This document shows, in pieces, positions 19,461 to 28,588 of a stretch of 45,764 bases of DNA (its first letter is position 1; each line of letters opens with the position of its first letter). This DNA comes from Halobacteriales archaeon SW_5_70_135 (lineage in GTDB: Archaea; Halobacteriota; Halobacteria; Halobacteriales; SW-7-71-33), in contig PXSK01000038.1 in assembly GCA_003022865.1 (NCBI GenBank), positions 1-45,764 on the forward strand, written 5' to 3'. Below the pieces are notes generated by a model, which saw only the letters and a program-made list of their open reading frames with translations, searched no databases and was not told the DNA's origin. Made by a program: the position numbers and the translations under genes.

Positions 19461-20124
19461 CCAGAAACATCAGCAGCACCGTCCCGAGGGCGTAGGCGAC
19501 GAACATCGCGGCGGCCAGCGCCGGCGGCGCGCCGGAGACCGCGAAGCCGGCGACGCCGACGAACACCGGCGCCGCACAGCCCGCCGCCGCCGCGGCGTAG
19601 ACGACGCCGAAGGCGAAGTAGCCGCCGACCGACCGCCGTCGCTCCGGCAGCGCGACGTGTAACTGGCCCATGCCGACCCGTCCGAGCGCCATCGCGGTTC
19701 CGAGGAGGATCAGGCCCGTGCCGACGAGGAGTTCGAGTACACTGATCCGCTCCAGCGGGAGCGCACTCGCCCCCAGAGCGGCGACCGCCCCGGCGAGGAC
19801 GGCGTAGACCAGAAAGAAGCCCGCGCTCGTGACGACGGCGACGACCGCGGCACGGCGGAGTCGCGCCCGCAGCGGCGGCGTCTCGTCGGTCGCCTCGCTG
19901 CCGAGGAAGTAGGCCACGTACCCCGGCAGCAGCGGGTACGCACACGGCGCGAAAAACGTCGCCACCCCGGCCGAGAACGCGAGTGCGACACGCGGGTCGA
20001 CCGGCAGGTCGGCGACACCGGGCACCTGCAGCGGCCACACCGGCGGACCGGCGGTCACGAGCGAGTCCGCGAGACTGGCGAAGAGCGCGAGCGCGGCGAC
20101 CGTCGCCTGTGGGCTGTCGGTCAT
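19294..20124 (-). CDS. CcdA-like cytochrome c biogenesis / thiol-disulfide transmembrane protein
   Basis: Polytopic; FSAGVATFFAPCAYPLLPGYVAYFLG and AAAAGCAAPVFVGV Cys-Pro motifs. Confidence 0.9.
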   Translation of the reverse strand: MTDSPQATVAALALFASLADSLVTAGPPVWPLQVPGVADLPVDPRVALAFSAGVATFFAPCAYPLLPGYVAYFLGSEATDETPPLRARLRRAAVVAVVTSAGFFLVYAVLAGAVAALGASALPLERISVLELLVGTGLILLGTAMALGRVGMGQLHVALPERRRSVGGYFAFGVVYAAAAAGCAAPVFVGVAGFAVSGAPPALAAAMFVAYALGTVLLMFLVTGLAAVGRDSVLRTVSRRSGLLSRVAGLVLATAGVVQVYLFLFRFDGLELLGLA

Positions 20125-20128
20125 CGGG

Positions 20129-20659
20129 TCACGCGTCGCGGGCGGCGCCGGCGGCCTCCAGTTCGGCGGCGATGCTGTCGGCGGCCGCGAGCCCGGAGTG
20201 GCGCCACCGCTGCTCGCCCGCGGGGTCGAGGACGACCATCGTCGGTACGCTGCCGGCCCGATACTCCGAGGACACGTCGAGGTCGGGGTCGACCCCGACC
20301 GGCCAGGTGCCCTCGTACTCCTGCCAGAACGAGCGGACGGCGTCCTCGTCGCGCTCGTTGGTGACCGACAGCAGGTGAACGTCGGGAAACTGCCGGTCGA
20401 CCGCACGCAGCTCCGCCATCTGTGGCTTGCAGGGCGCACACCAGGTGGCGAAGAAGTCGAGCAGCGTCACCCGCTCCGGCGCCACCGGGACGGCGTCGCC
20501 GGGCGACCCCGCGACCGAGAGCGTGTCCACGGTGAGACCGTCGTAGTCCGAGCGGTCGTCGTCACCGCCGTCGCCGTCGTCGGTCACCGCACCCAGACAG
20601 CCGGCGAGGCCACCGACGGCCGCGGCGCCCACCCCGGCGAGCAGCCGTCGTCGGTTCAT
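20129..20659 (-). CDS. TlpA-like thioredoxin-fold lipoprotein
   Basis: Tat/lipobox N-terminus MNRRRLLAGVGAAAVGGLAGCLG; FFATWCAPCKPQM. Confidence 0.92.
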   Translation of the reverse strand: MNRRRLLAGVGAAAVGGLAGCLGAVTDDGDGGDDDRSDYDGLTVDTLSVAGSPGDAVPVAPERVTLLDFFATWCAPCKPQMAELRAVDRQFPDVHLLSVTNERDEDAVRSFWQEYEGTWPVGVDPDLDVSSEYRAGSVPTMVVLDPAGEQRWRHSGLAAADSIAAELEAAGAARDA

Positions 20660-20760
20660 ACCGCCTCGTAGGAGCCGACCCCAATAAAGCGGTAAGGTGT
20701 TCGTGGGCGTCGCTCGCACAACCCCCTCGCAACTAAGTCACGAGACGCCGGTGCGCGGAC

Positions 20761-21921
20761 GTGAACCGACGGCGACTCCTCGAGGCGCTCGGAGCGGCGA
20801 CCGCGGTCGGACTCGCGGGCTGTACCCAGTCCCAGTCCACGGACGGGGGGAGCGACGACTCCGGGGACGACGCCGGTGCTGGGGGAGAGGGGGCGTCGCC
20901 CGACGAGTCGGGCGAAGTGGTCCGCGGGCCTCGCGGCGAGGTCGAACTGCCGGTGCCCGCCGAGGAGATCGACGAAGTCGTCGGCAAGAACGACATTCCG
21001 GCGGTCACACGGCCGGTCTTCGGGCCGGACTGGAGCGACGCGGAGTACGACCTCGCCGACGAGGACCGCGTCGTCGGCGTCGTCCGCGCCGGCGAGGCGC
21101 GGGCGTATCCGCTGCCGATCCTCGACTGGCACGAGGTCGTCAACGACACGCTCGGAGGGCCGCTGCTCGTGACCTACTGCCCGCTGTGTGGCAGCGGCGT
21201 CACCGCCGAGCGCCGCGTCGACGGCGAGGAAACGACCTTCGGCGTCTCGGGCAAGCTGTGGCGCTCCGACCTCATGATGTACGACGAGGCGACGGAGTCG
21301 CTGTGGAGTCAGATCCTCGGCACGGCGGTCCGCGGGCCGCGGACGGGCGACCAACTGTCGCTGGTCCCCTCGACGATCACCACCTGGGGCCAGTGGCGCA
21401 CCGACCACCCGGAGACGCGGGTGCTCCTGCCGCCGCCGGACTCCAGCACGATCGTCCCATCGGCGCCGCAGAACTACGGGATCGACCCCTACGCGGGCTA
21501 CGACGACAGCGACGACATCGGCGTCTCGCCCACCAACGAGTTCGACGACGACCGCCTCCACCCCAAGACCCGCGTCGTCGGCGTCGCCACCGAGGACGCC
21601 GCGAAGGCGTACCCCTTTGGACGCGTAGCCGAGGTAGGCGTGGTCGACGACCGCGTCGGCGACCTGCCCGTCGTCGTCGCCGCCGGCGCGGGCGAGACGC
21701 TGTCGGCGTTCGACCGCCGCGTCGGTGGCGAGGCCCTCGACTTCGAGCCGGCCGGCGAGGACCGCATGCGCGCCGGGGGGTCGACGTGGACTCGCAGCAG
21801 CGGCGTCGCCGTCGACGGGCCGTACGAGGGCAGCCGACTGGACGACGCCGCCCGCGTCAGCACGGAGTTCTGGTTCGCGTGGCTGAACTTCCACCCCAAC
21901 ACGACCGTCTACGGCGAGTGA
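20761..21921 (+). CDS. DUF3179 domain-containing lipoprotein
   Basis: Lipobox GLAGCT; AYPLPILDWHEVVNDTLGGPLLVTYCPLCGSG typical of DUF3179. Confidence 0.9.
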   Translation: MNRRRLLEALGAATAVGLAGCTQSQSTDGGSDDSGDDAGAGGEGASPDESGEVVRGPRGEVELPVPAEEIDEVVGKNDIPAVTRPVFGPDWSDAEYDLADEDRVVGVVRAGEARAYPLPILDWHEVVNDTLGGPLLVTYCPLCGSGVTAERRVDGEETTFGVSGKLWRSDLMMYDEATESLWSQILGTAVRGPRTGDQLSLVPSTITTWGQWRTDHPETRVLLPPPDSSTIVPSAPQNYGIDPYAGYDDSDDIGVSPTNEFDDDRLHPKTRVVGVATEDAAKAYPFGRVAEVGVVDDRVGDLPVVVAAGAGETLSAFDRRVGGEALDFEPAGEDRMRAGGSTWTRSSGVAVDGPYEGSRLDDAARVSTEFWFAWLNFHPNTTVYGE

Positions 21922-21925
21922 CCCC

Positions 21926-22741
21926 ATGGACGAACACACCCCACCCCGGGAATCCCGGGGACGGACCCGACGAGCCCTGCTTCGCGCGATGGCGGGCGCG
22001 ACCGCGACCGCGACCGCGGGCGCGCTCGCCGGCTGTCTCGGGGCGTCGACGGCCGACGAGGGCCAGGACCCGAACACGGGACGGGAGACGACCGCGACGC
22101 CCGACCCCGGGAGCCTCGCTTCCTACGGCGTCCCTCAAACGGTCTGCGAGGAGGAGATCAGGTCGAACCCGGGCATCCCCGCGGTCGTCGACCCCGCGTT
22201 CGCGGCGGACTGGTCCGGGATCGGCGCCGGGACCTACGGACCGCTCGACGCCGAGACGCCGGTCGTCGGCATCGAGCGCGCCGGCGTGACGCGGGCGTAC
22301 CCGGTGTCCGTGCTGACCCGTCACGAGGTCGTCAACGACACACTCGGGGGGCCGTTGCTCGTGACCTACTGTCCGCTGTGCGACAGCGGGCTGGTCGCCG
22401 AGCGCCGGGTGAACGGCGAGCCGACGACGTTTCACGTCACGGGACTGCTGTGAAAGGCGCCGCGTGTCCGGTCGGCCGCCGCGGAGGAGCGCGGCGACGT
22501 CTTCGGCGTGAACGGGACCGATCCGGACGCTGAGGTGCGAAGCAGCGGCAACCTCGTCATGTACGACGACCGGACCGAGAGCTACTGGAGTCAGGTCCTG
22601 GCGCGGGCGATCTGCGGGCCGCGAACCGAGGAGGAACTGACGCCGCTGCCGGCACGGACGACGACCTGGGGCGAGTGGCACAGAGAGCGCGAGACAGAGG
22701 TGCTGTTGCCGCCGCCACACTCCGCGACCGACGGCCGCTAG
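21926..22741 (+). pseudogene. DUF3179 paralogue interrupted by one in-frame TGA and truncated at the C-terminus
   Basis: Two ORFs (21926-22453, 22508-22741) are in the same frame; ...TFHVTGLL*KAPRVRSAAAEERGDVFGVNGTDP...NLVMYDDRTESYWSQ; TGA (22451-22453) sits where the paralogue has Trp (SGKLW). Confidence 0.85.
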
Positions 22742-22950
22742 AAGACGTACTCGTCCTCGTGGCCCATCATGCCGTCCTCCTCGTAGCCCGGTTCGCCGTC
22801 GTCGATCCCGCCTCCGGTTTTGAACGCCTTGATCCCCGTCGAGAGCAGTTCCTCGACCGCCTCCTTGCGGTCGACGAACTCCCCTTGTTCTATCATCTGG
22901 GTGATCCGCGTCTCCAGGTGTTCGGGCACCTCGATCTCGACCCGTGGCAT
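22738..22950 (-). CDS. ribbon-helix-helix (CopG-like) regulator
   Basis: MPRVEIEVPEHLETRITQMIEQGEFVDRKEAVEELLSTGI RHH pattern. Confidence 0.85.
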   Translation of the reverse strand: MPRVEIEVPEHLETRITQMIEQGEFVDRKEAVEELLSTGIKAFKTGGGIDDGEPGYEEDGMMGHEDEYVF

Positions 22951-23066
22951 CGGTGATCGGCGGTTCACGAGTCGTGGGCTTAAGCCTGGCGGGGATCCCG
23001 ACGGCGGTGGACTCCCACCCGGCGGGAAGGACAGGCTTACGGGCCGGCCACCCCTACCGGTCGGCG

Positions 23067-24449
23067 ATGGGATCAGTGGGCGGCGACGGTCCGGCCGCCG
23101 CCGAGAGCACGTGCGTGACGGTCGGCGCCGGAGCCGTCCCGCGGGGGGTGCGGGCCGACTGCCGCGAGGTCGGCGACGTCTCCTACCGCGCCCTCCTGGA
23201 GGCGTTCAACCCGCCACACACCTACTGGTCGACGCCCGACGGCCTGGAGGTCGCCGGCGTCGGCAGTGTCGCCACGCTCGTCGCCGACGGGCCGGACCGC
23301 TTCGACCGCCTCCGCGCGGCGGCCGACCGCCTGTTCGAGACCGTCGCCTTCGACGGCCCGGCGGTCGCGCGCCCCCGGGCGATCGGCGGACTGGCCTTCC
23401 ACGCCGACCACCGCCCCGAGCCGCCCTGGGAGTCGTTTCCCGCCGCCGGCTTCGTCCTCCCGGAGACGCTGCTCGTCCGCGGCGACGACCGCACGCTGCT
23501 GACGGCCGTCACTCCCGCCGACGGCGACGCGCTCGGAGACACCGCGGTGCCGACCGAGCCCGCGACGGCGCTCTCCCGGGCGGTCGAGCGGGTCGCGGAC
23601 CTGCCCTCGATGCGCCCGACCGGGGCGCCGCCGGGGGTACGCTCGCGGCGCACGGTGACGGGCCGCGAGGCCTGGACCGCCGGCGTCGAGCGCCTGCGCG
23701 GCCGGATCGACGCCGGCGACCTCCGGAAGGCCGTCCTCGCGACCGCACTGGAGGTCGACACCGAGGCGCCGGTCGTGCCGGCCGACACGCTGGAGCGGCT
23801 GCGGCGCACGCATCCGGACTGCTTTCGCTTCCTCGTCCGGCCGGACGGTCGGGCCTTCTTCGGCGCGCCGCCGGAGCGACTGGTCGCGCTCGACGGCCGC
23901 GACGTGCGCGCGGAGGCGCTCGCGGGGACGGTCCCCCGCGGCGACGACCCCGCCGAGGACGAGGAACTCGCCGCCCGGCTGCTGGCGGACGAGAAGATCG
24001 CCCACGAGCAACGTCTCGTCGTCGAGGCCGTCCGCGAGCGGCTCGCGCCCCTCGGCGAACTGTGGACCGACGACCGTCGCGTCCGGCGACTCGCCGGCGT
24101 CCAACATCTGGAGACGCCGATCGGGGCCCGGCTGGCGACGGACCGTCACGTGCTCGACCTGGTCGAGTCGCTGCATCCGACGCCGGCGGTCGGCGGTCTG
24201 CCGGCCGACCTCGCCGCCGGGGTCGTCCGGGAGACCGAGCCGTTCGAGCGCGGCTGGTACGCCGGTCCCGTGGGCTGGTTCGACGCCGCCGGCGACGGCG
24301 AGTTCGCGGTCGCCATCCGCTCCGGCGTCGCCGCCGACCGTCGCGTGACGCTGTTTGCCGGCAACGGTATCGTCGCCGACAGCGACCCCGGCGACGAGTG
24401 GGACGAGGTCAACCTCAAGTGGCCCGTACTCGACGAACTCCGCAGATGA
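23067..24449 (+). CDS. menF: isochorismate synthase
   Basis: Chorismate-binding domain (LAGTVPRGDDPAEDEELAARLLADEKIAHEQRLVVEAV; GWYAGPVGWFDAAGDGEFAVAIRS), first gene of the men cluster. Confidence 0.93.
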   Translation: MGSVGGDGPAAAESTCVTVGAGAVPRGVRADCREVGDVSYRALLEAFNPPHTYWSTPDGLEVAGVGSVATLVADGPDRFDRLRAAADRLFETVAFDGPAVARPRAIGGLAFHADHRPEPPWESFPAAGFVLPETLLVRGDDRTLLTAVTPADGDALGDTAVPTEPATALSRAVERVADLPSMRPTGAPPGVRSRRTVTGREAWTAGVERLRGRIDAGDLRKAVLATALEVDTEAPVVPADTLERLRRTHPDCFRFLVRPDGRAFFGAPPERLVALDGRDVRAEALAGTVPRGDDPAEDEELAARLLADEKIAHEQRLVVEAVRERLAPLGELWTDDRRVRRLAGVQHLETPIGARLATDRHVLDLVESLHPTPAVGGLPADLAAGVVRETEPFERGWYAGPVGWFDAAGDGEFAVAIRSGVAADRRVTLFAGNGIVADSDPGDEWDEVNLKWPVLDELRR

Positions 24450-26350
24450 GCGAGGACCGTTCCCCGGACGCCGCGCCCGATCCCGACCTCGACCCCGACC
24501 CCGGCGACAGTCCCAACCTCGCGACGCTGTGGGGGCGGTCCGTCGTCGACGAGCTCGCCCGGCTGGACGTGCCGGTGGTGTACGCGCCCGGCAGCCGGTC
24601 GACGCCGCTCGTGGTCGCCGCCTGCCGGCACCCGGACGTGCGGACGTACCGTCATCTCGACGAGCGCTCGGCCGGCTTCTTCGCGCTCGGCCGGGGACGA
24701 CACGCCGGGCGGCCGGCGGCGGTCGTCACCACCTCCGGGACGGCGACGGCGAACCTCCATCCGGCGGTGATGGAGGCCGACCGCGCCCGCGTGCCGCTGC
24801 TGCTGCTGACGGCCGACCGTCCCGCCGACCTGCGGGACTCCGGGGCGAACCAGACCGCCGACCAGGAGAAGCTGTACGGCGACGCCGTCCGGTGGTACCG
24901 CGACCTGCCGGGGCCGGCGCCGCACGAGCGGGCGCTGCGACGCCTACGCACCGACGCCGCCCGCGCCGTCGGGACGGCCGCCGGCGACGGGAACCCCCCC
25001 GGACCGGTCCAGCTCAACGTCCCGTTCCGAAAGCCGCTCGAACCGCTGCCGCCGGCGGAGATACCCGAGGGCGCACCCCACGACGCGGTGCCGGAGGCGC
25101 TGCTCGCGGGCGCTGAGGCGGCCGTCGCGGGACGGGCGGAGGGCGCGCCGTTCGTCCGCTGGTGGTCGGGCGAGCCCAGCCCGGGCGAGCGGGCGGTCGC
25201 GGACCTCGCGAGCGCCGTCGAGGCGACCGATCGGGGGCTGATCGTCGTCGGGCCGGCCGACGCGCCGCCGCTCTCCGGCGAGCGGGTCGCGGCGCTGTCG
25301 GCCGCGACGGGCTTTCCGCTGCTGGCGGACCCGCTGTCGAACCTGCGGTACTCCGAGTGCGTGGAGCGGGCGCCGGTCTGTGGCGGCTACGACGCGTACC
25401 TCGACCCGCGGGTGACGGCGGCGTGGCCCGACCCCGACCTGGTGGTCGGCGTCGGCGCCTCGCCCACCTCGAAGCCGCTCCGGAGGTACCTCGCCCGCGT
25501 CGACGCCCGGCGCGTACAGGTCGACCCCGCCGGCGGCTGGCGCGAGGCCACGTTCACGAGCACCGACCAGGTCGTCGCCACACCCTTGGCGCTGGCCGAC
25601 GCCGTTCTCGACCGGCTCTCCGTCGACGAGACGCGGACCGAGTGGACGGAGCGCTGGCTGGCCGCCGAGACCGCCCACCGCGAGACGCTGGCGGCCGCCC
25701 GCGACGGCGAGATCGCCGTCAAGGTCGACGGCGAGCGGGTCACGCCGGCGGGAGACGACGTGGAGGGAGTGGCTCTGGCGACCGCGGTCGAGAGCGCGCC
25801 GGCGGGGACGACCCTGTTCGTCTCGAACAGCACGCCGGTCCGCGACCTCGACCGGTTCGTCCCGCCGGACGAGCGACCGCTGGCCGTCCACGGCAACCGC
25901 GGCGTCTCCGGCATCGACGGGATCACCTCGACGGCCGCCGGCGCGACGGCGGCCGGCGACGCGCCCGGTCTGCTCGTCACGGGCGATCTGGCGTGGCTGC
26001 ACGACACGAACGGCCAGCTCGCCCTGCGCGACTACGACGTCGACCTGACGGCAATCGTCATCGAGAACGACGGCGGCGGCATCTTCCACGGGCTGCCCGT
26101 CGAGCAGGTCGAGCCGCCGTTCACCGAGGCCTTTCGCACGCCCCACGGGCTCGACTTCTCGGGGACGGCAGAGACCTTCGAGCTCGACTACCGCGCCGTC
26201 GAGCCGGCCGCGCTCGGCGAAACTTGCCGCGAGGCGGTGGGCAACGGCGAGCCGACGGTGCTCACCGTCGAGTTCGACGCCCGCCGGAGCCACCGGGTGC
26301 GGGAGGCCGTCGTCGACCGCACCGTGACGCGGGTCAGGTCGGACGGGTGA
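24446..26350 (+). CDS. menD: 2-succinyl-5-enolpyruvyl-6-hydroxy-3-cyclohexene-1-carboxylate synthase
   Basis: PVVYAPGSRSTPLVVAA, HLDERSAGFFALG, TSGTATANLHPAVMEA, LLTADRPADLRDSGANQTADQ; ATGA overlap with menF. Confidence 0.96.
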   Translation: MSEDRSPDAAPDPDLDPDPGDSPNLATLWGRSVVDELARLDVPVVYAPGSRSTPLVVAACRHPDVRTYRHLDERSAGFFALGRGRHAGRPAAVVTTSGTATANLHPAVMEADRARVPLLLLTADRPADLRDSGANQTADQEKLYGDAVRWYRDLPGPAPHERALRRLRTDAARAVGTAAGDGNPPGPVQLNVPFRKPLEPLPPAEIPEGAPHDAVPEALLAGAEAAVAGRAEGAPFVRWWSGEPSPGERAVADLASAVEATDRGLIVVGPADAPPLSGERVAALSAATGFPLLADPLSNLRYSECVERAPVCGGYDAYLDPRVTAAWPDPDLVVGVGASPTSKPLRRYLARVDARRVQVDPAGGWREATFTSTDQVVATPLALADAVLDRLSVDETRTEWTERWLAAETAHRETLAAARDGEIAVKVDGERVTPAGDDVEGVALATAVESAPAGTTLFVSNSTPVRDLDRFVPPDERPLAVHGNRGVSGIDGITSTAAGATAAGDAPGLLVTGDLAWLHDTNGQLALRDYDVDLTAIVIENDGGGIFHGLPVEQVEPPFTEAFRTPHGLDFSGTAETFELDYRAVEPAALGETCREAVGNGEPTVLTVEFDARRSHRVREAVVDRTVTRVRSDG

Positions 26351-26461
26351 AGCAGGCGACGACGACGGCATAGCCGAGCGGCGTCCGGCAGGTGAGCAGG
26401 GCCAGCAGCTCGATCCACGGCGACCGGAGGGGCTTTGCCCCGCGGCGTCCACGTCGGCGAC

Positions 26462-27298
26462 GTGACCGAGGACGAACCGGGGGTGTCGGCGCTGTTCGAC
26501 GCCGACCGCTGGCGGCCGACGGACCTGAACGCCGAGTTCCGGGACGTCACCTACCACCGCGGGACCGACGTGGGCGCGGTGCGGATCGCCCTCGACCGGC
26601 CCGGCGTTCGCAACGCCTTCCGTCCGGGGACAGTCGACGAGCTGTACGTCGCGCTGGACGACGCCCGCGTGCGGGGCGGCTCCGGCTACGAGTACCGCGA
26701 CGACGACGCGGGGGCCGGCGAGGACCGCGAGACGCCCGAGAACGTCGGTCGCCTGCACGTCCTGGAGGTGCAGCGGGCGATCCGCCACCTGCCGAAGCCG
26801 GTCGTGGCGGTCGTGCCGGGGTGGGCCGTCGGCGGCGGCCACAGCCTGCACGTCGTCTGCGACCTCACGGTCGCCAGTCGGGAGCACGCCCGGTTCCTCC
26901 AGACCGACCCCGACGTGGCCAGCTTCGACGGCGGCTTCGGCTCCGCGTACCTCGCCCGCCAGGTGGGTCAGAAGCGTGCCCGCGAGATATTCTTTCTCGG
27001 AGACACGTACGACGCTGAGGAGGCGGTGGCGATGGGAATGGCCAACGCCGCGGTGCCCCACGAGCACCTAGAGGAGCGCGCCCTGGAGTGGGCCGCCGAG
27101 ATCGAAACGAAGAGTCCCACCGCCGTCCGGATGCTGAAGTACGCTTTCAACCTCGCCGACGACGGCATGGTCGGCCAGCAGGTGTTCGCCGGCGAGGCCA
27201 CCCGACTCGCCTACACCACCGACGAGGCACGGGAGGGGCGGGACGCCTTCGTCGAGGACCGCGACCCCGACTTCTCCGAGTTTCCCTGGCACTACTGA
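26462..27298 (+). CDS. menB: 1,4-dihydroxy-2-naphthoyl-CoA synthase, apparently with an internal deletion
   Basis: VRNAFRPGTVDEL, PKPVVAVVPGWAVGGGHSLHVVCDLT, TDPDVASFDGGFGSAYLARQVGQKRAREIFFLG; CSGGDQ segment absent. Confidence 0.9.
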   Translation: MTEDEPGVSALFDADRWRPTDLNAEFRDVTYHRGTDVGAVRIALDRPGVRNAFRPGTVDELYVALDDARVRGGSGYEYRDDDAGAGEDRETPENVGRLHVLEVQRAIRHLPKPVVAVVPGWAVGGGHSLHVVCDLTVASREHARFLQTDPDVASFDGGFGSAYLARQVGQKRAREIFFLGDTYDAEEAVAMGMANAAVPHEHLEERALEWAAEIETKSPTAVRMLKYAFNLADDGMVGQQVFAGEATRLAYTTDEAREGRDAFVEDRDPDFSEFPWHY

Positions 27299-27354
27299 CC
27301 GGCGACCGCGGCGGGCACCGACAGCGGGAAGTCCGCGCCCGACCGTCAGGAGGT

Positions 27355-27588
27355 ATGGACCTGCGAGCGCCGCTCGGCCTCGGCGGCGACCACTACCTGA
27401 CCGGCGTGAGCGTCGGGCCGGTGGAGGACGGCCGCGTCCACGACTGTGCCGGCTGTGACGGGCGCGTCCGCCGCGACCGCGTGCACCTGAGCGCGACGGT
27501 CCGCAGTGACGCCGGCGACCGGACGGCGGTGTACCACTACTGTTCGGACGACTGCCTGCGGGCGTGGCTGGCCGTCGCCGCGGACTGA
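27355..27588 (+). CDS. small zinc-finger-like protein (CxxC...CxxxC) inside the men cluster
   Basis: ATG preceded by AGGAGG; MDLRAPLGLGG...CAGCDGRVRRDRVHLSATV...YHYCSDDCLRAWL. Confidence 0.8.
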   Translation: MDLRAPLGLGGDHYLTGVSVGPVEDGRVHDCAGCDGRVRRDRVHLSATVRSDAGDRTAVYHYCSDDCLRAWLAVAAD

Positions 27589-27658
27589 CGCCGGACCGCG
27601 GCCGGAGGGGTGGCCGATCCGCGTTGCTTACCAGCCTCGGGAGGCAAGTACGGGCGAG

Positions 27659-28588
27659 ATGGCCGCGGAGGTGTCGCGCACACGCGCCTGGCTGATGGCC
27701 GCCCGCCCGCAGACGCTGCCGGCGGCCGCCGCGCCGGTCGTCGTCGGCACCGGTCTCGCCGTCCACGACGGCGTCGTTGCCCCGCTGCCGGCGGTGGCGG
27801 CACTACTGGGTGCGCTGCTCATTCAGGTGGGGACGAACCTCGCCAACGACTACTTCGACGCCGTCAAGGGCGCCGACACCGACGACAGTGAGGGGTTCAC
27901 GCGGGTCACGCAGGCCGGACTGATCCGGCCCGGGCGGGTGCGTACCGCGACCGCCGCCGTCTTCGGCCTGGCGGTGCTCGTCGGCTCCTATCTGGTGTAC
28001 GTCGGCGGCGTGCCAATCCTCGTCGTCGGTCTCGCGTCGATCGCCAGCGGCGTCGCCTACACCGGCGGGCCCTACCCGCTCGGCTACCACGGTCTGGGCG
28101 ACCTGTTCGTGTTCGTCTTCTTCGGTCTCGTCGCCGTCACCGGCACCTACTACGTCCAGGCGGTGACTGCCGTCGCCGGACCGCTGCCGCTCGGACCGCC
28201 GACCGGGACGGTGACGGCGACGGCGGTGGTCACCTCGCTGCCGATGGCGACGCTGTCGACGGCGATCCTCGTCGTCAACAACGTCCGCGACCTCGAAACC
28301 GACCGCGAGGCCGGCAAGCGCACGCTGGCGGTGCGGTTCGGCTACCGAGTCAGCCGCGCCGAGTATCTCGCCTGCCTGCTCGTCGCCTACGCCGTGCCGG
28401 TCGCGCTCTCTCTCTCCGGGTTCGACCCGACCGTGCTCCTGCCGCTCGCCACCGCGCCGTACGCCGCCGTCGTCGCCCGGACCGTCCGGGTCGAGCGCGG
28501 CGGCGAGGCGCTGAACACCGCACTGGAGCGGACGGGACGACTGCTCGCGGCCTTCGCCGCCCTGTTCGCGCTGGGGCTGGTGGTCTGA
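27659..28588 (+). CDS. menA: 1,4-dihydroxy-2-naphthoate polyprenyltransferase
   Basis: RPQTLPAAAAPVVVGTG, NLANDYFDAVKGADTDD, NNVRDLETDREAGKRTLAVRFG; polytopic UbiA family. Confidence 0.95.
   Translation: MAAEVSRTRAWLMAARPQTLPAAAAPVVVGTGLAVHDGVVAPLPAVAALLGALLIQVGTNLANDYFDAVKGADTDDSEGFTRVTQAGLIRPGRVRTATAAVFGLAVLVGSYLVYVGGVPILVVGLASIASGVAYTGGPYPLGYHGLGDLFVFVFFGLVAVTGTYYVQAVTAVAGPLPLGPPTGTVTATAVVTSLPMATLSTAILVVNNVRDLETDREAGKRTLAVRFGYRVSRAEYLACLLVAYAVPVALSLSGFDPTVLLPLATAPYAAVVARTVRVERGGEALNTALERTGRLLAAFAALFALGLVV

Noticed and set aside
22451-22453. TGA as selenocysteine or other recoded codon in the DUF3179 paralogue
   Set aside because: The paralogue has Trp (not Cys) there, no SECIS-like structure was apparent, and the gene is also truncated; pseudogene is the simpler reading
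26337-26430. Minus-strand hydrophobic peptide (WIELLALLTCRTPLGYAVVVACFTRPT) between menD and menB
   Set aside because: No clear start codon, very short, partly overlapping the menD 3' end; could be a remnant but not supportable
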